In this document: positions 30,615 to 42,500 of the stretch, in pieces | Position numbering within the stretch: the first letter of the stretch is position 1 | Layout: each line of letters starts with the position of its first letter | Origin: Globisporangium splendens | Taxonomy: Eukaryota; Oomycota; Peronosporomycetes; Pythiales; Pythiaceae | Length of the DNA stretch: 64,000 nt | NCBI GenBank assembly: GCA_006386115.1 | Contig: VFIW01000026.1 | Span: 1 to 64,000 of the forward strand | Direction of reading: 5' to 3' | Notes under the pieces: model-generated | What the model was told of the DNA's origin: nothing | Database searches by the model: none | The model's input: only the letters and a program-made list of their open reading frames with translations | Translations under genes and position numbers: made by a program

Positions 30615-31793
30615 TTACTGCCCTTCACGACTTGTTAGGTCGTCGAGGGGTTTCATCGAGTCAAAATTGGCTTTCAACTCGGAAGCAGCATTCAGGTCGT
30701 AAGACGACTTCGGCTTGTTACCATGAGCCGGAGTCCCTCCCCCAATTAAGGTAGAGACCTCACCCATTATGGAAGCAGGCACTCGAGGGTGAATGCCATA
30801 GTTCACATAAAATGGAGAGTGACCTGTCGAGACATGTGTGGAGTTGTTCAACGCAAACTCGGCAAGAGGGAGAAACTCACTCCACTCTTTGAAAGACGTT
30901 GCGTAGCTGCGCAACACGTCTTCGAGGACGCGATTCACTCGCTCTGTTTGACCGTCCGTTTCAGGGTGTGCCGCTGTTGACATGGACAACTTGGTGTCCA
31001 GAAGTCCGAACAGTGCACGCCAGAACTTGGACGTGAAACGGGTGTCACGGTCAGACACGATCTCGACTGGTAGTCCGTGCAGACGGAATACGACGTCTAC
31101 AAAGACCTTGGCAGTCTTCTCAGCAGAGATCTTGTCCGAAACAGGCGCAAGATGGACCATCTTGCTGAATCGGTCCACAAACACAAGGATGCCATTGCGT
31201 CCATGTGTGTCTCTTGGAAGTCCGAATATGAAATCCATACTCACAGACTTCCAACTGTCCGATGGGACAGCCAATGAACGAAGTGGTGCCTGCGTGGAAC
31301 CAGAGGGTTTCACTCGTTGGCAGATCTCGCAAGTCCTCACATACTTGCGCACCCACTTGTACATGTGTGGCCAGTAGTAATCCCGGGAAAGACTGAGAAA
31401 CGTTTTCTCACGTCCGAGATGGCCACCCGAAGGACTGTCATGGTACTCATACAAGAGTCGATGACGCAGACCTTCGTCGTTGGGAACAACAACCCTTGCT
31501 GTATCCCCTTGTTCGACCGCATAGTACAACAACCTATTGTGTACTCGGAAGCGGTGAACTCGCGATCTTGTGCGCGACGGAAGACCTTGCAGTGCTTTGT
31601 CCGAAGGGTCCTTGAAATACTTCAACAAGTCCTGACATGTTTCGTCAGACTTGTACCCTTCGACGATCTCTTCTCGCACTGTAGTCGCAGCTCGCACCGC
31701 GATCGCTTGAACATCTTCACAGAGTCGACACGCTCCGTCCGTGTCCTTCACTCTTGGTCTTCGGATCGTAATCCGGACGTCTTGACAGCGCAT
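30615..31793 (-). pseudogene. pol: G3 integrase
   Basis: Zinc-binding region (YEYHDSPSGGHLGREK to CEICQRVKP), catalytic residues in SMDFIFGLP, SDRDTRF and TDGQTERVNR, then ALNNSTHVSTGHSPF. It is separated from the RNase H frame by a one-base deletion near 31815 (PGK then TTS; G1 reads on as PGKENVLADALS) and ends in TAA at 30615-30617. Confidence 0.88.
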
Positions 31794-31796
31794 CGG

Positions 31797-33416
31797 CTAA
31801 GATGTTGTCTTGCCTGGCTTGTAGTGTACAACAAAGTTGTACTCTGCAAAGAAGGAGAACCATCTCGCCATTCTTTGCGGCAAATGAGGAGTCTTCACTG
31901 CCGTACGCAGAGATGCGTGGTCAGTGTAGATAGCAAAGCGCTCCTCGCCAAGCAGATATACACGGAACTTGACCAAAGAATACTTCATCGCCAGAAGTTC
32001 CTTGTCATGAACTGGGTAGTTCCGTTCTGCGGGTGGGAGTTGCCGTGACTGATACGATACAACTCGCTCATGACCCTCATCATCGTGTTGCATCAATGCG
32101 CAACCGATAGCATAGTCGCTCGCATCACAGACGACGTGGAACGGCTTGTCGTGGTTTGGCAGAGCCAACACAGGAGCTTCTCGAAGACTCCTCTTGACTT
32201 CTTCGAACGCCGTCTGATGGTCTTTCGACCACTTCCACTCAACGTCTTTCTTCAAGAGCTGTGTGAGGGGTTGCACCAACGCTGCATAATTGCGCGTGTA
32301 CTTGTGCAAGTAGTTGGCTAGACCCAACCATTGTCGCAGCTGTTTGACGTTCTGAGGCACTGGCCAATCGTCAATAGCTTTGACCTTCTCCGGATCGACT
32401 CGAACACCGCTCTTGCCCACAAAACAACCGAGAACAGGGATCTCGGGGGCGAAGAACATGCACTTCTTCAAGTTTGCGTAGAGTTTGTTCTCATGCATGA
32501 CCTGGAAAACTTGACGAAGATGATCGAGATGAACATCGACATCAGACTTCCCATTCGTGGCCTTACTATGAACGAAAATGTCGTCCAAGTAACTTGGTGC
32601 AAATGTTCGCAGAGGACGAAGAACGTTCGTGACCATTCGATTGAAGGTCGCAGGAGCATTCTTCAGTCCCTGTGGCATCACTAACCATTCCCACAGCATA
32701 CCACTCGGGGTACTCACTGCGGTTAGTGGGACATCGTCTTCGCACATTCGAATCTGATAGAACCCATCTTTCAGATCGATAGCACTAAAGACGGTGCTGC
32801 CAACCATTCCATCAAGGATCATGTCCTTGCGTGGAACCGGAGTCTGGGCCGGAATTGTCGCGTCGTTCAGCTTGTTGAAAGCGTGAACAATGCGCCAACC
32901 TCCAGTTGCCTTCTTCACACAGAAAGTGGGGCTGCAATGCGGAGACTTGCTTTCCCGCACATGACCAGCCTTAGCACGTTGTGCAAAGAACTCGTCGATC
33001 GCCTCGACTTGTTCCTTTGGCAACGGCCACTGTCTTGTGATGCAGTATTTCGTGCCAGGAAGTACATCAATCTCATGACGAATGCCTCTGTCGAATGGCA
33101 ATTCGTCCGGCACCTTGTCAGGGAAAATGTCTTCAAATTCCCTGGCAAGCGCATACACGGGGTTCTTCTTGAGGGAGTCCCACGACTGCTCCTCGAACCT
33201 TTCCTTCCGTGTCTTTTCGTCCAACACATCTGCATCCACACTTGATGCTGTGTTGACGAAGCCTTCGTCGACCATTTCGACGATCGCACACACCTGCGCA
33301 ATATCGCCTCTCGCTAGGCTGTGCTCCAGTGTCTTCTTGCTCATCGATAGCAAGGAAATCAACTCTTCGACAGAACTTGGAGGATTTTCAATCTTCACGT
33401 GACGGATTACATCCAC
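31797..33416 (-). pseudogene. pol: G3 reverse transcriptase / RNase H
   Basis: 539 codons open. RT motifs are FSAIDLKDGFYQIRM, PQGLKNAPATF and the catalytic SYLDDIFVHS. RNase H motifs are VVCDASDYAIGCAL and TDHASLRTAV. Strong similarity to G1 over the whole length. It overlaps the protease frame by 10 bases in a different phase, so a frameshift separates the two. Confidence 0.9.
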
Positions 33417-34216
33417 GTCACCTCTTCATTGTAGACCGCGACATTCGCAAACTCGCTTGGAATGTCTTGTGCTTCGACACTCCCTTCGTCATCACCACTT
33501 GTACCTTGATCAGGGGTACTCAAAACTCTTGACGAAACACTCTTTTTGCTGGTCTTCTTCTTCTTGTCTTGGGAAGGGTGTTTGTTCCTCTTCCATTCAC
33601 TCTTGTCATCGCCATCACGGACCTTCTCGTCGTCGATGGCAAAGGAGACAGTCTTTTTCTGGCGCCTGACTGCTCCACCTCCGTTCATCTTCTTTAAAAT
33701 GGGTACCACTTGTGAACATGGGGGGCCATCGCACACCGCAATATCACAAGGGCCATCTGGGATCTCTTCCACAGATGTATACACCCATACCACTTCATCC
33801 GTTGTTGTGCAGCACAAGTCAATATCGCGTGACTTGCCAACGGAGATCTTCATATTCATCCAGTCAATGCTAGGTTGATAACGCTTCAACCACGGCATTC
33901 CCAGGATGAGATCAAACTTGTCATCGAGGTCGAGTAAAATGAACTCGCCTTCACCTCGGAAATCTTCACACTTGATTGCCAAGCGCACCACGCGCTTCGG
34001 CATCTTCACAGTTGACCCATTTGCCAACCGGACAATCATCGTCTTCTCTTCATTCGCATCAGGCACGAAGACACCATGCCTGACGATCACTTCATTTCGA
34101 ACAAAGTTGTTCGACGCACCAGTGTCAACCAAAGCTCGTAGAGGCGTTGCAATACCGTCTACATGAACTTTATGAACGATCAAACTTGACGTTTGACTGA
34201 CACTCTTCTCACTCAT
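33407..34216 (-). pseudogene. pol: G3 aspartic protease region
   Basis: 269 codons. The retropepsin active site is ALVDTGASNNFVRN, with LILGMPWLKRYQPSIDW after it, matching G1 and G2. It is in frame with gag, downstream of the gag TAA. A Lys/Asp-rich linker precedes the frame break at 33407. Confidence 0.85.
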
Positions 34217-34234
34217 AGTGGAAACTGCATGTGC

Positions 34235-35439
34235 TTAATGCACATGGGGGTCAGAGTCCTGTGTCTCCACAACGTCCACAGTCCTCTTTTCCGGGCCAGT
34301 GGGAGGCCCCTCCCTACTGTCCATTCCCGTTTTTTGGCCCAGGTGACCGCTCGAACCGACGACCGTAAGAACGATCGTGGTTGTTCGAACGAGCACCTTG
34401 TGTCTTTGCCGACCCGGCAAAGACACCTTGCAGTTCCGAGCAATGTGACCCGGCTTCCCGCAACGGAAACACTTCCCATCGTTGCGAGGACGCTCGTTTC
34501 CAGGTGTGGAAATGTACGAGATGTCCATAGGCTCGGGACCATCATGCATGGCATTTGATTGCCGCATTGGTCTCGACGCAAACCCATGGAACTTCGCTTG
34601 CTTGATGCTGAACTCTTCTTGCATCGCGCGTTCAATGGCTTCGTCCAGCGTCTTGGGGTACTCGCGGAACAGTTGGTTCCGAATCGGACCATCGTTCAGA
34701 CCCGTCATGAACGTCACGACTTGCGTCGGAACGTCAATCGGCTCGTCAACGATGCTCGACACCAAGTAGCGAGCACGTTGTGCATACGAGTGAAGGTCGA
34801 AACGGCCTTGACGAAGCTTGAGGAACTCGGCGCGCGCACGGAACTCACTCTGTGGAGGTTCAAACGCCTTCTTGAGTTCGGTCTTGAAATGATCGTAGCT
34901 GGGGAAGCAGTTCAGATCGACTAAACGCTTACCATACGCCCAGCTCTTCGCACGACCCGCAAGGTTGGACATCGCGAACAACACTTGCTGCGAAGGGTCT
35001 CGCAGTTGTCTTGCGGTGATGGCTGCATCCAACTCGACGAACCATCGCGAGAGGGGTTCGTTCTCTCCGCCGCGATACGGAGAGACGTCAAGCTTCAATG
35101 GCACCGTCCTAAATGAGGAAACAGGGGTTGCGACCTGCTTCCGGGAGGACATGATCTCGTGGTGCATGAAGCTGACCACCGCGCTCTTCTGGTCTCCGGA
35201 GACGCCGATCGAAGCAGACTGACCACAGCAGCCTCTCCGATGACATCTCGCATGCGCTCAAGCGCCATCCACTCATGAGAAGACAAGTGAGGGAAACCCT
35301 CAATAGTCAACTCGACAGTTTCCGGTACTGCTGGACCGAGTGGGGTTCCTGTAGCATCCATGTTCCAAACAAGGATGCTCGCAGGGTCTTGGACAGGAAT
35401 GCTCGACGTGCTTAAAGCCGCGTCGTCAAATCTCTTCAC
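34235..35439 (-). pseudogene. gag: G3 Gag, frameshifted
   Basis: The N-terminus (FPHLSSHEWMALERMRDVIG) resembles G1 Gag (FPHLSAEHRSVLTRMAQALG) and lies in another frame from 35439. The main frame from 35179 carries the Gag core (ENEPLSRWFVELDAAI, LNDGPIRNQLFREYP) and a CCHC knuckle (CFRCGKPGHIARNC). One indel near 35200 separates them. The frame ends in TAA at 34235, 16 codons before the protease methionine. Confidence 0.82.
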
Positions 35440-35463
35440 TTCACTGGGTCGTTGGAAGGACCG

Positions 35464-35478
35464 CTCGAAGTGCTACCA
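35464..35478 (-). other. G3 primer-binding site
   Basis: On the - strand TGGTAGCACTTCGAG begins two bases after the 5' LTR and shares TGGTAGCACT with G1, G2 and G4. Confidence 0.7.
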
Positions 35479-35480
35479 GG

Positions 35481-36018
35481 TGTAAGAGGGCGCTGTTCAC
35501 AACAGTCCCTCAAACACGGCACACACGCTTGTGCCAGAGGAAGCGATCTCCCGACTTGGAGGGAGGAAGGAGACTTGAGGGCTTGGAGGAAAATTTGCAA
35601 CTGAATTAAAAATGGTTATGGTTCCTGTCGCTACTTGCTAATGAACCCCAAGGGCTCCTACAGCTTTTATAACTAAAACCTAAACATACACAATAAAACC
35701 TATGAATCTGATATATAAAACCTTGGGTACACTGAGGTTGAACCTACGGGATCTTCTAGAAGCTTGAACTTCAAGTCTTGTATAAAATCCCTGCAAAGTG
35801 ATTGGCTCGCGCCACTCACTTCAGGTGGCAGAGACACGTCGGTCTCGTCGCCAGTCCAGTTTCCCAAGTAGGAACCATCACTCAGTACTTGATTAGTACA
35901 TGGATGTTATCACTCTGTACTGATTAGTACATGAGAACAACATTCTGCACTGATCAGCACAGAGAACACTCGTGACGTCATCGAATGGCGTCACACGTGC
36001 ATGTGGGGACTGTATTAC
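35481..36018 (-). repeat. G3 5' LTR
   Basis: Partner of 28824-29359, with the same TGTAAGAGGG end and matching GTAATACAG terminus. Confidence 0.88.
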
Positions 36019-36130
36019 TGTAATCCCTTTGTTATTTGTGTCTCCACAATGCACGCTGAAGGTGGTGTGTGCCACACTAGATCTGGGAACAGATTCACCT
36101 TCATGTAATGGCTGGTTATGGCCCATTACA
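36019..36130. repeat. 112-bp segment bounded by TGTAAT...ATTACA
   Basis: Lies between the G3 5' LTR and the broken pol of G4. Its ends are 6-bp inverted repeats of LTR type. It may be extra U3 sequence of G3 not shared with its 3' LTR, a small solo LTR, or a MITE. The flanks (ATTAC, CGTCT) are not a target duplication. No coding content. Confidence 0.4.
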
Positions 36131-37757
36131 CGTCTGGTTTCATGCACAACTCAAACTCGACACTTCGTCGAGGAGGCAACCCATCCGGTAGCGCTTCCGG
36201 AAAAACATCTTGGTACTTTTTGATCAGTTTCTGCACATCTGGTGGGGTCTTGGTAATCTCTGCTGCAACGTCACACATCTTGACGCGATACACTTCTTCG
36301 TAGTCTTGTTCCTTGAGCTTTTGCTTGAACTCGGCGCTGGATACTTGGGTAGCCGGAATGGTGTCTTCTTCTGGTTTGAAAAATACTTCATGCGTGCGAT
36401 AGTCGATTTGTGGATCATACCAATGGTAGAATGGCTTGCCTAGGATAAGGTCCTGAGCATCTCCCATTTTCCATTCCACCACTGGGATTTTGAACTTGCG
36501 ACCACAAATTTCAACAACTTCTTCTTTTCGTGTAGTTTGAGTAGCCGTGCTTGTTCCATCAAATCTCTTGACCTTGATTCGCATTTCCTCGGTGAGCGTA
36601 TTTATTGTCCCTGACATGATGATGTTGTCGGTGGCACCGCTGTCAAACATCACTACGATATCTTTGCCGTTACATTTCGCTGGCATTCGAACCAATTCGT
36701 TTTCTCCATGCTCCTTTACTACTTGTTCAATGGCTTCTTCTTCACTTGTTTCTGGCGTTGGATCTTCTTGACATCTCGGTTGAACATAGAAATTGTTGGC
36801 TTCATAGGCATGCTCCTCTTTATTCTCGTCGTATTCGAAGTAGCTCACATTGGTTCTTCTCGGTGGTCGATGGTTTGGACGTTGTTGATTTTCTCGGCGA
36901 GCGTCGTTGTTCTGATTCTTGAAGCATTCATGGATTAAGTGGCCGGGTTTCTTGCAGCAGGAACAACGTTTATGTGGACGATTTGGCGCTTGATGACTTC
37001 GACGAATTTGAGCAGTGTCGATCTCCATTGGTTCGGGTCCATCGTGGCGTGGGAACGACCGGATTGGACGCTCATGACTTGGAAATGGCTGAGAGTGTGG
37101 ACGGAATCTTGGTGGCGGTGATGGCCTTGGACTGAAGCGCTGTCGATTGCCGCTTTGCTGCCGGAACGATCCACCAAAATAGGTACGATCGTACTACAAA
37201 GCAACGGAAAAGCACTCGGAAATATCATCGCAGTGGCGGTACTCCACTTCCCGACCCAGCTGCGGCAGAAAACCACGCGTGAAGTACGTGATTTTATCCA
37301 GTTCGCTGACCTCGCGGATCTGTATCAGCAGCACACGATACTTGCCGATGTAGTCTTCTAGGGAATGGCAGCGACTTTGGCGTAGATTGTACAACTTATC
37401 TCGCAACCGGCGCTGGTTGTCCCGCGGCACAAACTCCTTCGCGAGATGATGCATGAGTTCTTGAACGTCGCTGACCTTGTCGCGGTTTAGCATGTACCAT
37501 GCTGCAGCATTCCCACGAAAGTTGGCGGTCATCATCGCGGCAATGCGCGGGCCATTCGATTCATCTTCCCAGTTGATGTTTTTGGCTGCAAGGGATCGCA
37601 TCACATGGTCGAAGTAGAGGTCGACAGATTCGCCAATTGCTCCTGAAAAGTGAAGCAAGGAGATGCCTTCCACTCTTGTTTCCTTGTGGGCCAATACTTC
37701 CATTAGGCGCTGCTGCCTCTCGGAGATATCTGCAAATTGTTTGAGCAGCTCTCGGGA
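36126..37757 (-). pseudogene. gag-pol: G4 Gag-protease and start of RT, truncated
   Basis: One frame from the G2 insertion point (37757) to 36126, broken by TAG at 37194-37196. Gag core: LHFSGAIGESVDLYFDHVM, NFRGNAAAWYML, LRDKLYNLRQ. Then a CCHC knuckle (CSCCKKPGHLIHEC) and a retropepsin site (VVMFDSGATDNIIM). The RT leader (YQDVFPEALPDGLPP) stops at KPDV where the sequence is broken. Gag and Pol share one frame here, unlike G1. The missing first codons lie beyond G2 at 46281-46291. Confidence 0.88.
37753..37757. other. G2 target-site duplication, left copy
   Basis: CGGGA, repeated exactly at 46281-46285 on the other side of G2. A 5-bp duplication is normal for gypsy integrases. Confidence 0.92.
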
Positions 37758-38293
37758 TGTAACGGGGTTACACTGTAACATGGTTACGCACTTGTGTTGT
37801 GCCACACAACCAAACCGAACCTTGCGGTACGTAGAGTACGCGCAACAAGTTTAAGACCGAACCATGAGGTTCGTCGTACTTGCTCGAACCTTCACGGTGG
37901 AGCCGGCAGCCAGTCTGAGTGACGGCGCCTCCGATTGGATATAATTGAACATGCATTTCATCCAATCACATAAGACAACTAGCGTTAGTCTTTCATGGCC
38001 ACTCATTGTCCCATGGGGAGTAATTACACTTGAGGTTGCTATTGTTCATAGTTACATAAAGATAATCCAGGTTGTCCTACAGAGGGCAACCTCCAACAAA
38101 TAAACAGTTCCATTTTTTACCGTTAACTAAAGCCTTTGGTTATCGACGGTTACTCTATAGAGACCTATAGGTAACCGATTGTTGCACTGCAGGAAGCAGG
38201 CAACAGCTCTCGGAACAGAGTCCATGAGAGAAGCGTTGCATACGCTTCCTCACACACGTACCGTGCTGCGTAACTCGGAAGTGTCCGGTTACA
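37758..38293 (+). repeat. G2 5' LTR
   Basis: 536 bp, TGTAACGG...GGTTACA. PBS TGGTAGCACTAGTAG follows at 38296. Confidence 0.95.
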
Positions 38294-38365
38294 ACTGGTA
38301 GCACTAGTAGTCAATCTACGACCCGGCAGAGGTGACTGCCTGAATCGCTTCCTCAAGGATTCATC

Positions 38366-39526
38366 ATGGCGTCAGTTGACCCTGCGCAGTTCCCGCACCT
38401 CTCGGCTGAACACCGGAGTGTGCTGACCCGAATGGCACAAGCTCTAGGCGACCAAGTCGCGCTAGACGTGCTCTCGGCGTCGCCGGAACAGCAAATCTTT
38501 CGACTCGAGCAGTTCGAGAACTTCTCGAACGCTCAGCGCCTCGAAGGAGAGCGAAATGCGCAAGCACAAATGCAAGCCACCGCAAGCTTGACCGCAGAGA
38601 TGCTGCGCTCAGCTGCTGAGTCGCGCGAAGCGCTCGAGCGAGTGGTATCTGTGGTTGCTGGTGCAGCCACGTCTTTGTCGAGTGCGGCTTCTGCGCCTCA
38701 GACACCCGCGTCCCAAACTCCCCGCCCGAGAGCTGTCAAGATCGACGCTCCGAAATTCGATGGTGCGGATGGCGACAAGCTCATCCACTGGCTACTCGCC
38801 GTGGAGCGTTGCGCCAAGGCTCAGCTCATCGACAGCAACGAGCAGATGGTGTCTTACGCCATCTCGAACCTGCGCGGTCGAGCGTCGGAATGGGCATTCT
38901 CGACGTTGCTCGCCGATGAGTGTGCATTCGACACGTGGGATATTTTCCGTGCGAAAATCACCGCCACGTATCAGCCTCCGAACAACGAAGTGCTGTTGCA
39001 AGGTCGTTTCTTCTCCTTGAGACAAGGGAAGCTCTCACTGGAACGATACATCCAGGAGATGAGAAGCCTGTGCGCGGCGATCACGACCAGCCCTTTGCCT
39101 GAGTCTGTGAAAGTGCCTGCGTTTCTCAACGGCCTCAACAGTGGACCAGCGCGTCAGGAGTTGTACCGACGCTTGCCGGCCACGATGGAAGATGCGATCC
39201 GCATTGCGCTCGTTGAGCAGCAATCGTTCAGAGTCAGCCGACCTGATTGGAACGCTGGCCGCCACAACGGTGCGCATCACAGCCACCGAGCAGTCACAAA
39301 TGAGCGGCGCTTCCATGGTCCGACACCAATGGATCTCAGCAGCGCCGAAGTGACCTGCTTTAACTGTGGCAAGCGAGGACACTATCAGTCGAAGTGTCCC
39401 GCTCCAAGGCAGTCTACTCCTCGCACTGGAAATCAGGCGAGGGACTACCAAACGCCGCGCGGCAACCACGCTCACCGAGGTGGCAGATCCGCTGCGGCAA
39501 GAAAGGGAAACGGAATGTCTCAGTAG
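38366..39526 (+). CDS. gag: G2 Gag polyprotein
   Basis: 386 residues, about seven substitutions from G1 Gag, with the same CCHC knuckle (CFNCGKRGHYQSKC). The start lies 73 bases after the LTR, as in G1. The TAG stop lies inside the frameshift stem-loop. Confidence 0.93.
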   Translation: MASVDPAQFPHLSAEHRSVLTRMAQALGDQVALDVLSASPEQQIFRLEQFENFSNAQRLEGERNAQAQMQATASLTAEMLRSAAESREALERVVSVVAGAATSLSSAASAPQTPASQTPRPRAVKIDAPKFDGADGDKLIHWLLAVERCAKAQLIDSNEQMVSYAISNLRGRASEWAFSTLLADECAFDTWDIFRAKITATYQPPNNEVLLQGRFFSLRQGKLSLERYIQEMRSLCAAITTSPLPESVKVPAFLNGLNSGPARQELYRRLPATMEDAIRIALVEQQSFRVSRPDWNAGRHNGAHHSHRAVTNERRFHGPTPMDLSSAEVTCFNCGKRGHYQSKCPAPRQSTPRTGNQARDYQTPRGNHAHRGGRSAAARKGNGMSQ

Positions 39527-39549
39527 AAGCGGGACGCTCTACTGAGACA
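39505..39549 (+). promoter_or_regulatory. G2 -1 programmed ribosomal frameshift signal
   Basis: GGGAAAC at 39505-39511, then the 12-bp stem 39516-39527/39538-39549, base for base as in G1. Confidence 0.85.
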
Positions 39550-42500
39550 GACTCTATAGCTTCGGCGTCGCCGACTACTAGAGTCGTGCAGATGGGAAGC
39601 TTAGTCCCAGGAGTTCTTGACAACAAGGCTCCGAGTGAGATGTTGGTATATAGCGCCGATGTGAAGGGCTATGAGAAGAAAATGACGGTTCTTGTTGACT
39701 GCGGTGCGTCACAGAACTTCGTCTCGAAGGCAGCTCTGGAACAGAGTCTGCAAGCATATGAGCGACTTGTCCACAGTGGCAAGCGCGAGAAGATGATCGT
39801 ACGTCTGGCCGATGGGTCGATAGTACACACTGAAGGGGTTCAAGTCGAACTCTCTTTCAGTTTTTGCGACTTTGTCTGCAAAGAAACGTTCGTGGTACTA
39901 GCGATGGGGTCGAAGTACGACCTCATCCTAGGGATGCCTTGGCTGGCGAAACATCAGCCTTGGATCGATTGGCGAGCACGCACAATCGGAAGCTCCACCC
40001 CTTCCTCTGATGAAGAGCGAAGGTTGCGGGAAAATTTTCACGCAATGGATGCGAGCTTTGAACACGCTGTGGCAGGGAGCCCAGCAGGAAGACATGCGGC
40101 GGCAGCGAGCCCCGCTTCAAACACTCACGCTGTGGCAGGGAGCCCAGCTAGAAGATGCGCTGAGGCAGGTAGCCCAGTTTGTGCGGAAGCGCCAGAAAGT
40201 CCAGACGTGGACACTGGTGCGCAAGTGTGCGGCTCCAGAGCACCCGAGCCAGCCCCCGCAAGTGACAGCGACAGTACAGGTGTACACGCGTCAACCAGCT
40301 CGTACCACCCTGACGGTGCAGTACTGGAGCTCAGAACCGCGAGGTCGCGCGTTCGCATCAACCGACGAGGGCGACGCAAGTTGTCAGCTCGCGAGAGAGA
40401 CAGTGCATTGGCATCTGCTGCTGAGAAAACGGTCGCCTCGCATATGATTGCCCCATCTCTCAATGCAGCTGCAACTTCGCTGCGCGCCTTCGGCAGGATC
40501 TCGGATCCGTCGATAGATCGCGCTCACGTTGACGTGGCGCTCAGACGCGCGACACGCAGTCCGGAAGCAAACGCATCAGACGAAGTGTTCTTCGCTGAAT
40601 TTGCGGCGCTCCATGAGCTGCCGAGTACCGCTGAGGCGATTGTATCCCTCGAAGAAATGAGCTATGAGCTCTTTCTTACGGATCTAGAGCGTGATCAGAT
40701 CCGCGAGATCGTCGTTCCGACTGCGTTCACGCGTAGCGAACTATGCACCTCGTCCACTGCGGATGAGAGTGTTTTGGAGCCAGACAAACAGAAACGGTTT
40801 GCTGCTCAGGATTGGGACACCGTGAAAGGCAGTCCATACTTTGACTTATTGTGGGAGTTCAAAGATGTCTTCCCCGACAAAGTGCCAAGTGCCCTGCCCG
40901 TTGATCGTGGCATACGGCACGAGATTGACCTCGAGCCCGGGAGCAAATATTGCGTGACCAGACAATGGCCGCTGCCCCGCGAGCAGGTTGAGGCAATCGA
41001 CGAGTTCTTCGCGAAACGAGCCCTCGCCGGTCATGTGAGAGAAAGCAAGTCTCCACATAGCTCACCCACGTTTTGTGTGCGGAAAGCGACTGGTGGCTGG
41101 CGCATTGTTCACGCTTTCAACAAGCTGAACGCCGCCACCATTCCGGCACAAACGCCGATCCCAAGAAAGGATGTCTTGATCGACTCCATGGGCGGCTCGA
41201 CAGTGTTCTCCGCACTGGATCTGATGGATGGGTTCTATCAGATCCTCATGCGAGAGAGTGACGTTCCCTTGACGGCAGTAAGCACACCCAGCGGGATGCT
41301 GTGGGAGTGGCTCGTTATGCCGCAAGGTTTGAAGAATGCACCAGCGACGTTCAATCGTCTGGTAACGCATCTTCTGCGTCCTCATCGTGCGTATGCACCG
41401 AGCTATTTCGATGACATCTTCGTGCACAGTCGTGCCGAAGAAGGTCTCAGTGCCGTTGACGTGCACAAGAGACATTTGCGCTCAGTGTTGCAGTGCTTAC
41501 GAGACAACAGTCTGTATTGCAACCTGAAGAAATGCATCTTTGGCGCCTCAGAGATACCGATCCTGGGCTGCTATGTTGGCAAAGCTGGCGTCCGCGCGGA
41601 CCCAGAGAAGATCAAGGCGATCGCCGACTGGCCGATCCCAAAGAATGTCAAGGACTTGCGCAAGTGGCTTGGCTTGGCAAATTACTTGCACAAGTACAGC
41701 CACAACTATGCGGCAAGAGTCCGTCCGCTCACGCATCTCTTGAAAAAGGATGTCGAGTGGGACTGGACGAATGATGTCATGAATGCATTCATTGACGTGA
41801 AGGAGTCGCTCGTTCGCGCTCCTGTCCTGGCGTTGCCGGACCACACGAAAGCCTTCAGTGTCGTGTGCGATGCCAGCGATTTTGCAATCGGCTGTGCGCT
41901 GATGCAGAAGGATGATGACGGCCATGAGCGCGTCGTATCATACCAAAGCAGACTGCTTAAGGCAGCTGAAAAGAATTATCCTGTGCACGACAAGGAGCTG
42001 CTTGCGATCAAGTACGCCCTCTTGAAGTTCAGGGTCCACCTTTTGGGTGCGACACCGTTCGTTGTGTACACGGATCACGCGTCCTTGCGGACCGCGATTA
42101 ATTCCCCCCATTTATCGCAGCGAATGGCGCGATGGCTTGCATTCTTCTCCGAGTTCAACTTTCGGGTCGAATACAAGCCGGGAAAGGAAAATGTTCTGGC
42201 GGACGCGCTCTCGCGCCGTCCAGATTACGAGTCGAGCGCTGACAGCAGCTCTGACGCCCTGTGTTTGGAGCGCACTCCTGATCTCATGCATCTGAGCATC
42301 AGTCGAGTGCAAACAAAGCTCAAGGACAATATTCAGTCGCTTTATGCAAAGGACGATGAATGTCGCTTGTTGATTGCTCACTTTGACGGCTCGTCCAAAG
42401 AGTCATTGCCTGCCAAACTCGAGTCAAAGCTTGCTCGGTTTAGTTACCACGACGGGTTGTTGTGGCATCGACTGTCCAACTTTGATTACCCGCGTGTGTA

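Larger units (their letters stand above)
28824..36018 (-). mobile_element. G3: second-family Ty3/gypsy chromovirus, decayed
   Basis: Flanked by direct LTRs 28824-29359 (3') and 35481-36018 (5'), about 98% alike by eye. On the - strand gag, PR, RT/RH, IN and chromodomain follow each other, all related to G1 but clearly a different family. Lesions: frameshift in gag near 35200, gag stop at 34235, frame changes near 33410 and 31815, and TAA at 30615-30617. No matching target-site duplication flanks it (GTATC left, TGTAA right), so its ends were probably rearranged. A 309-codon ORF on the opposite strand remains open. Confidence 0.9.

Noticed and set aside
28824..36018. G3 as a simple recent insertion
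   Set aside because: LTRs are similar, but no 5-bp duplication flanks the element and several coding lesions exist, so its ends were rearranged.
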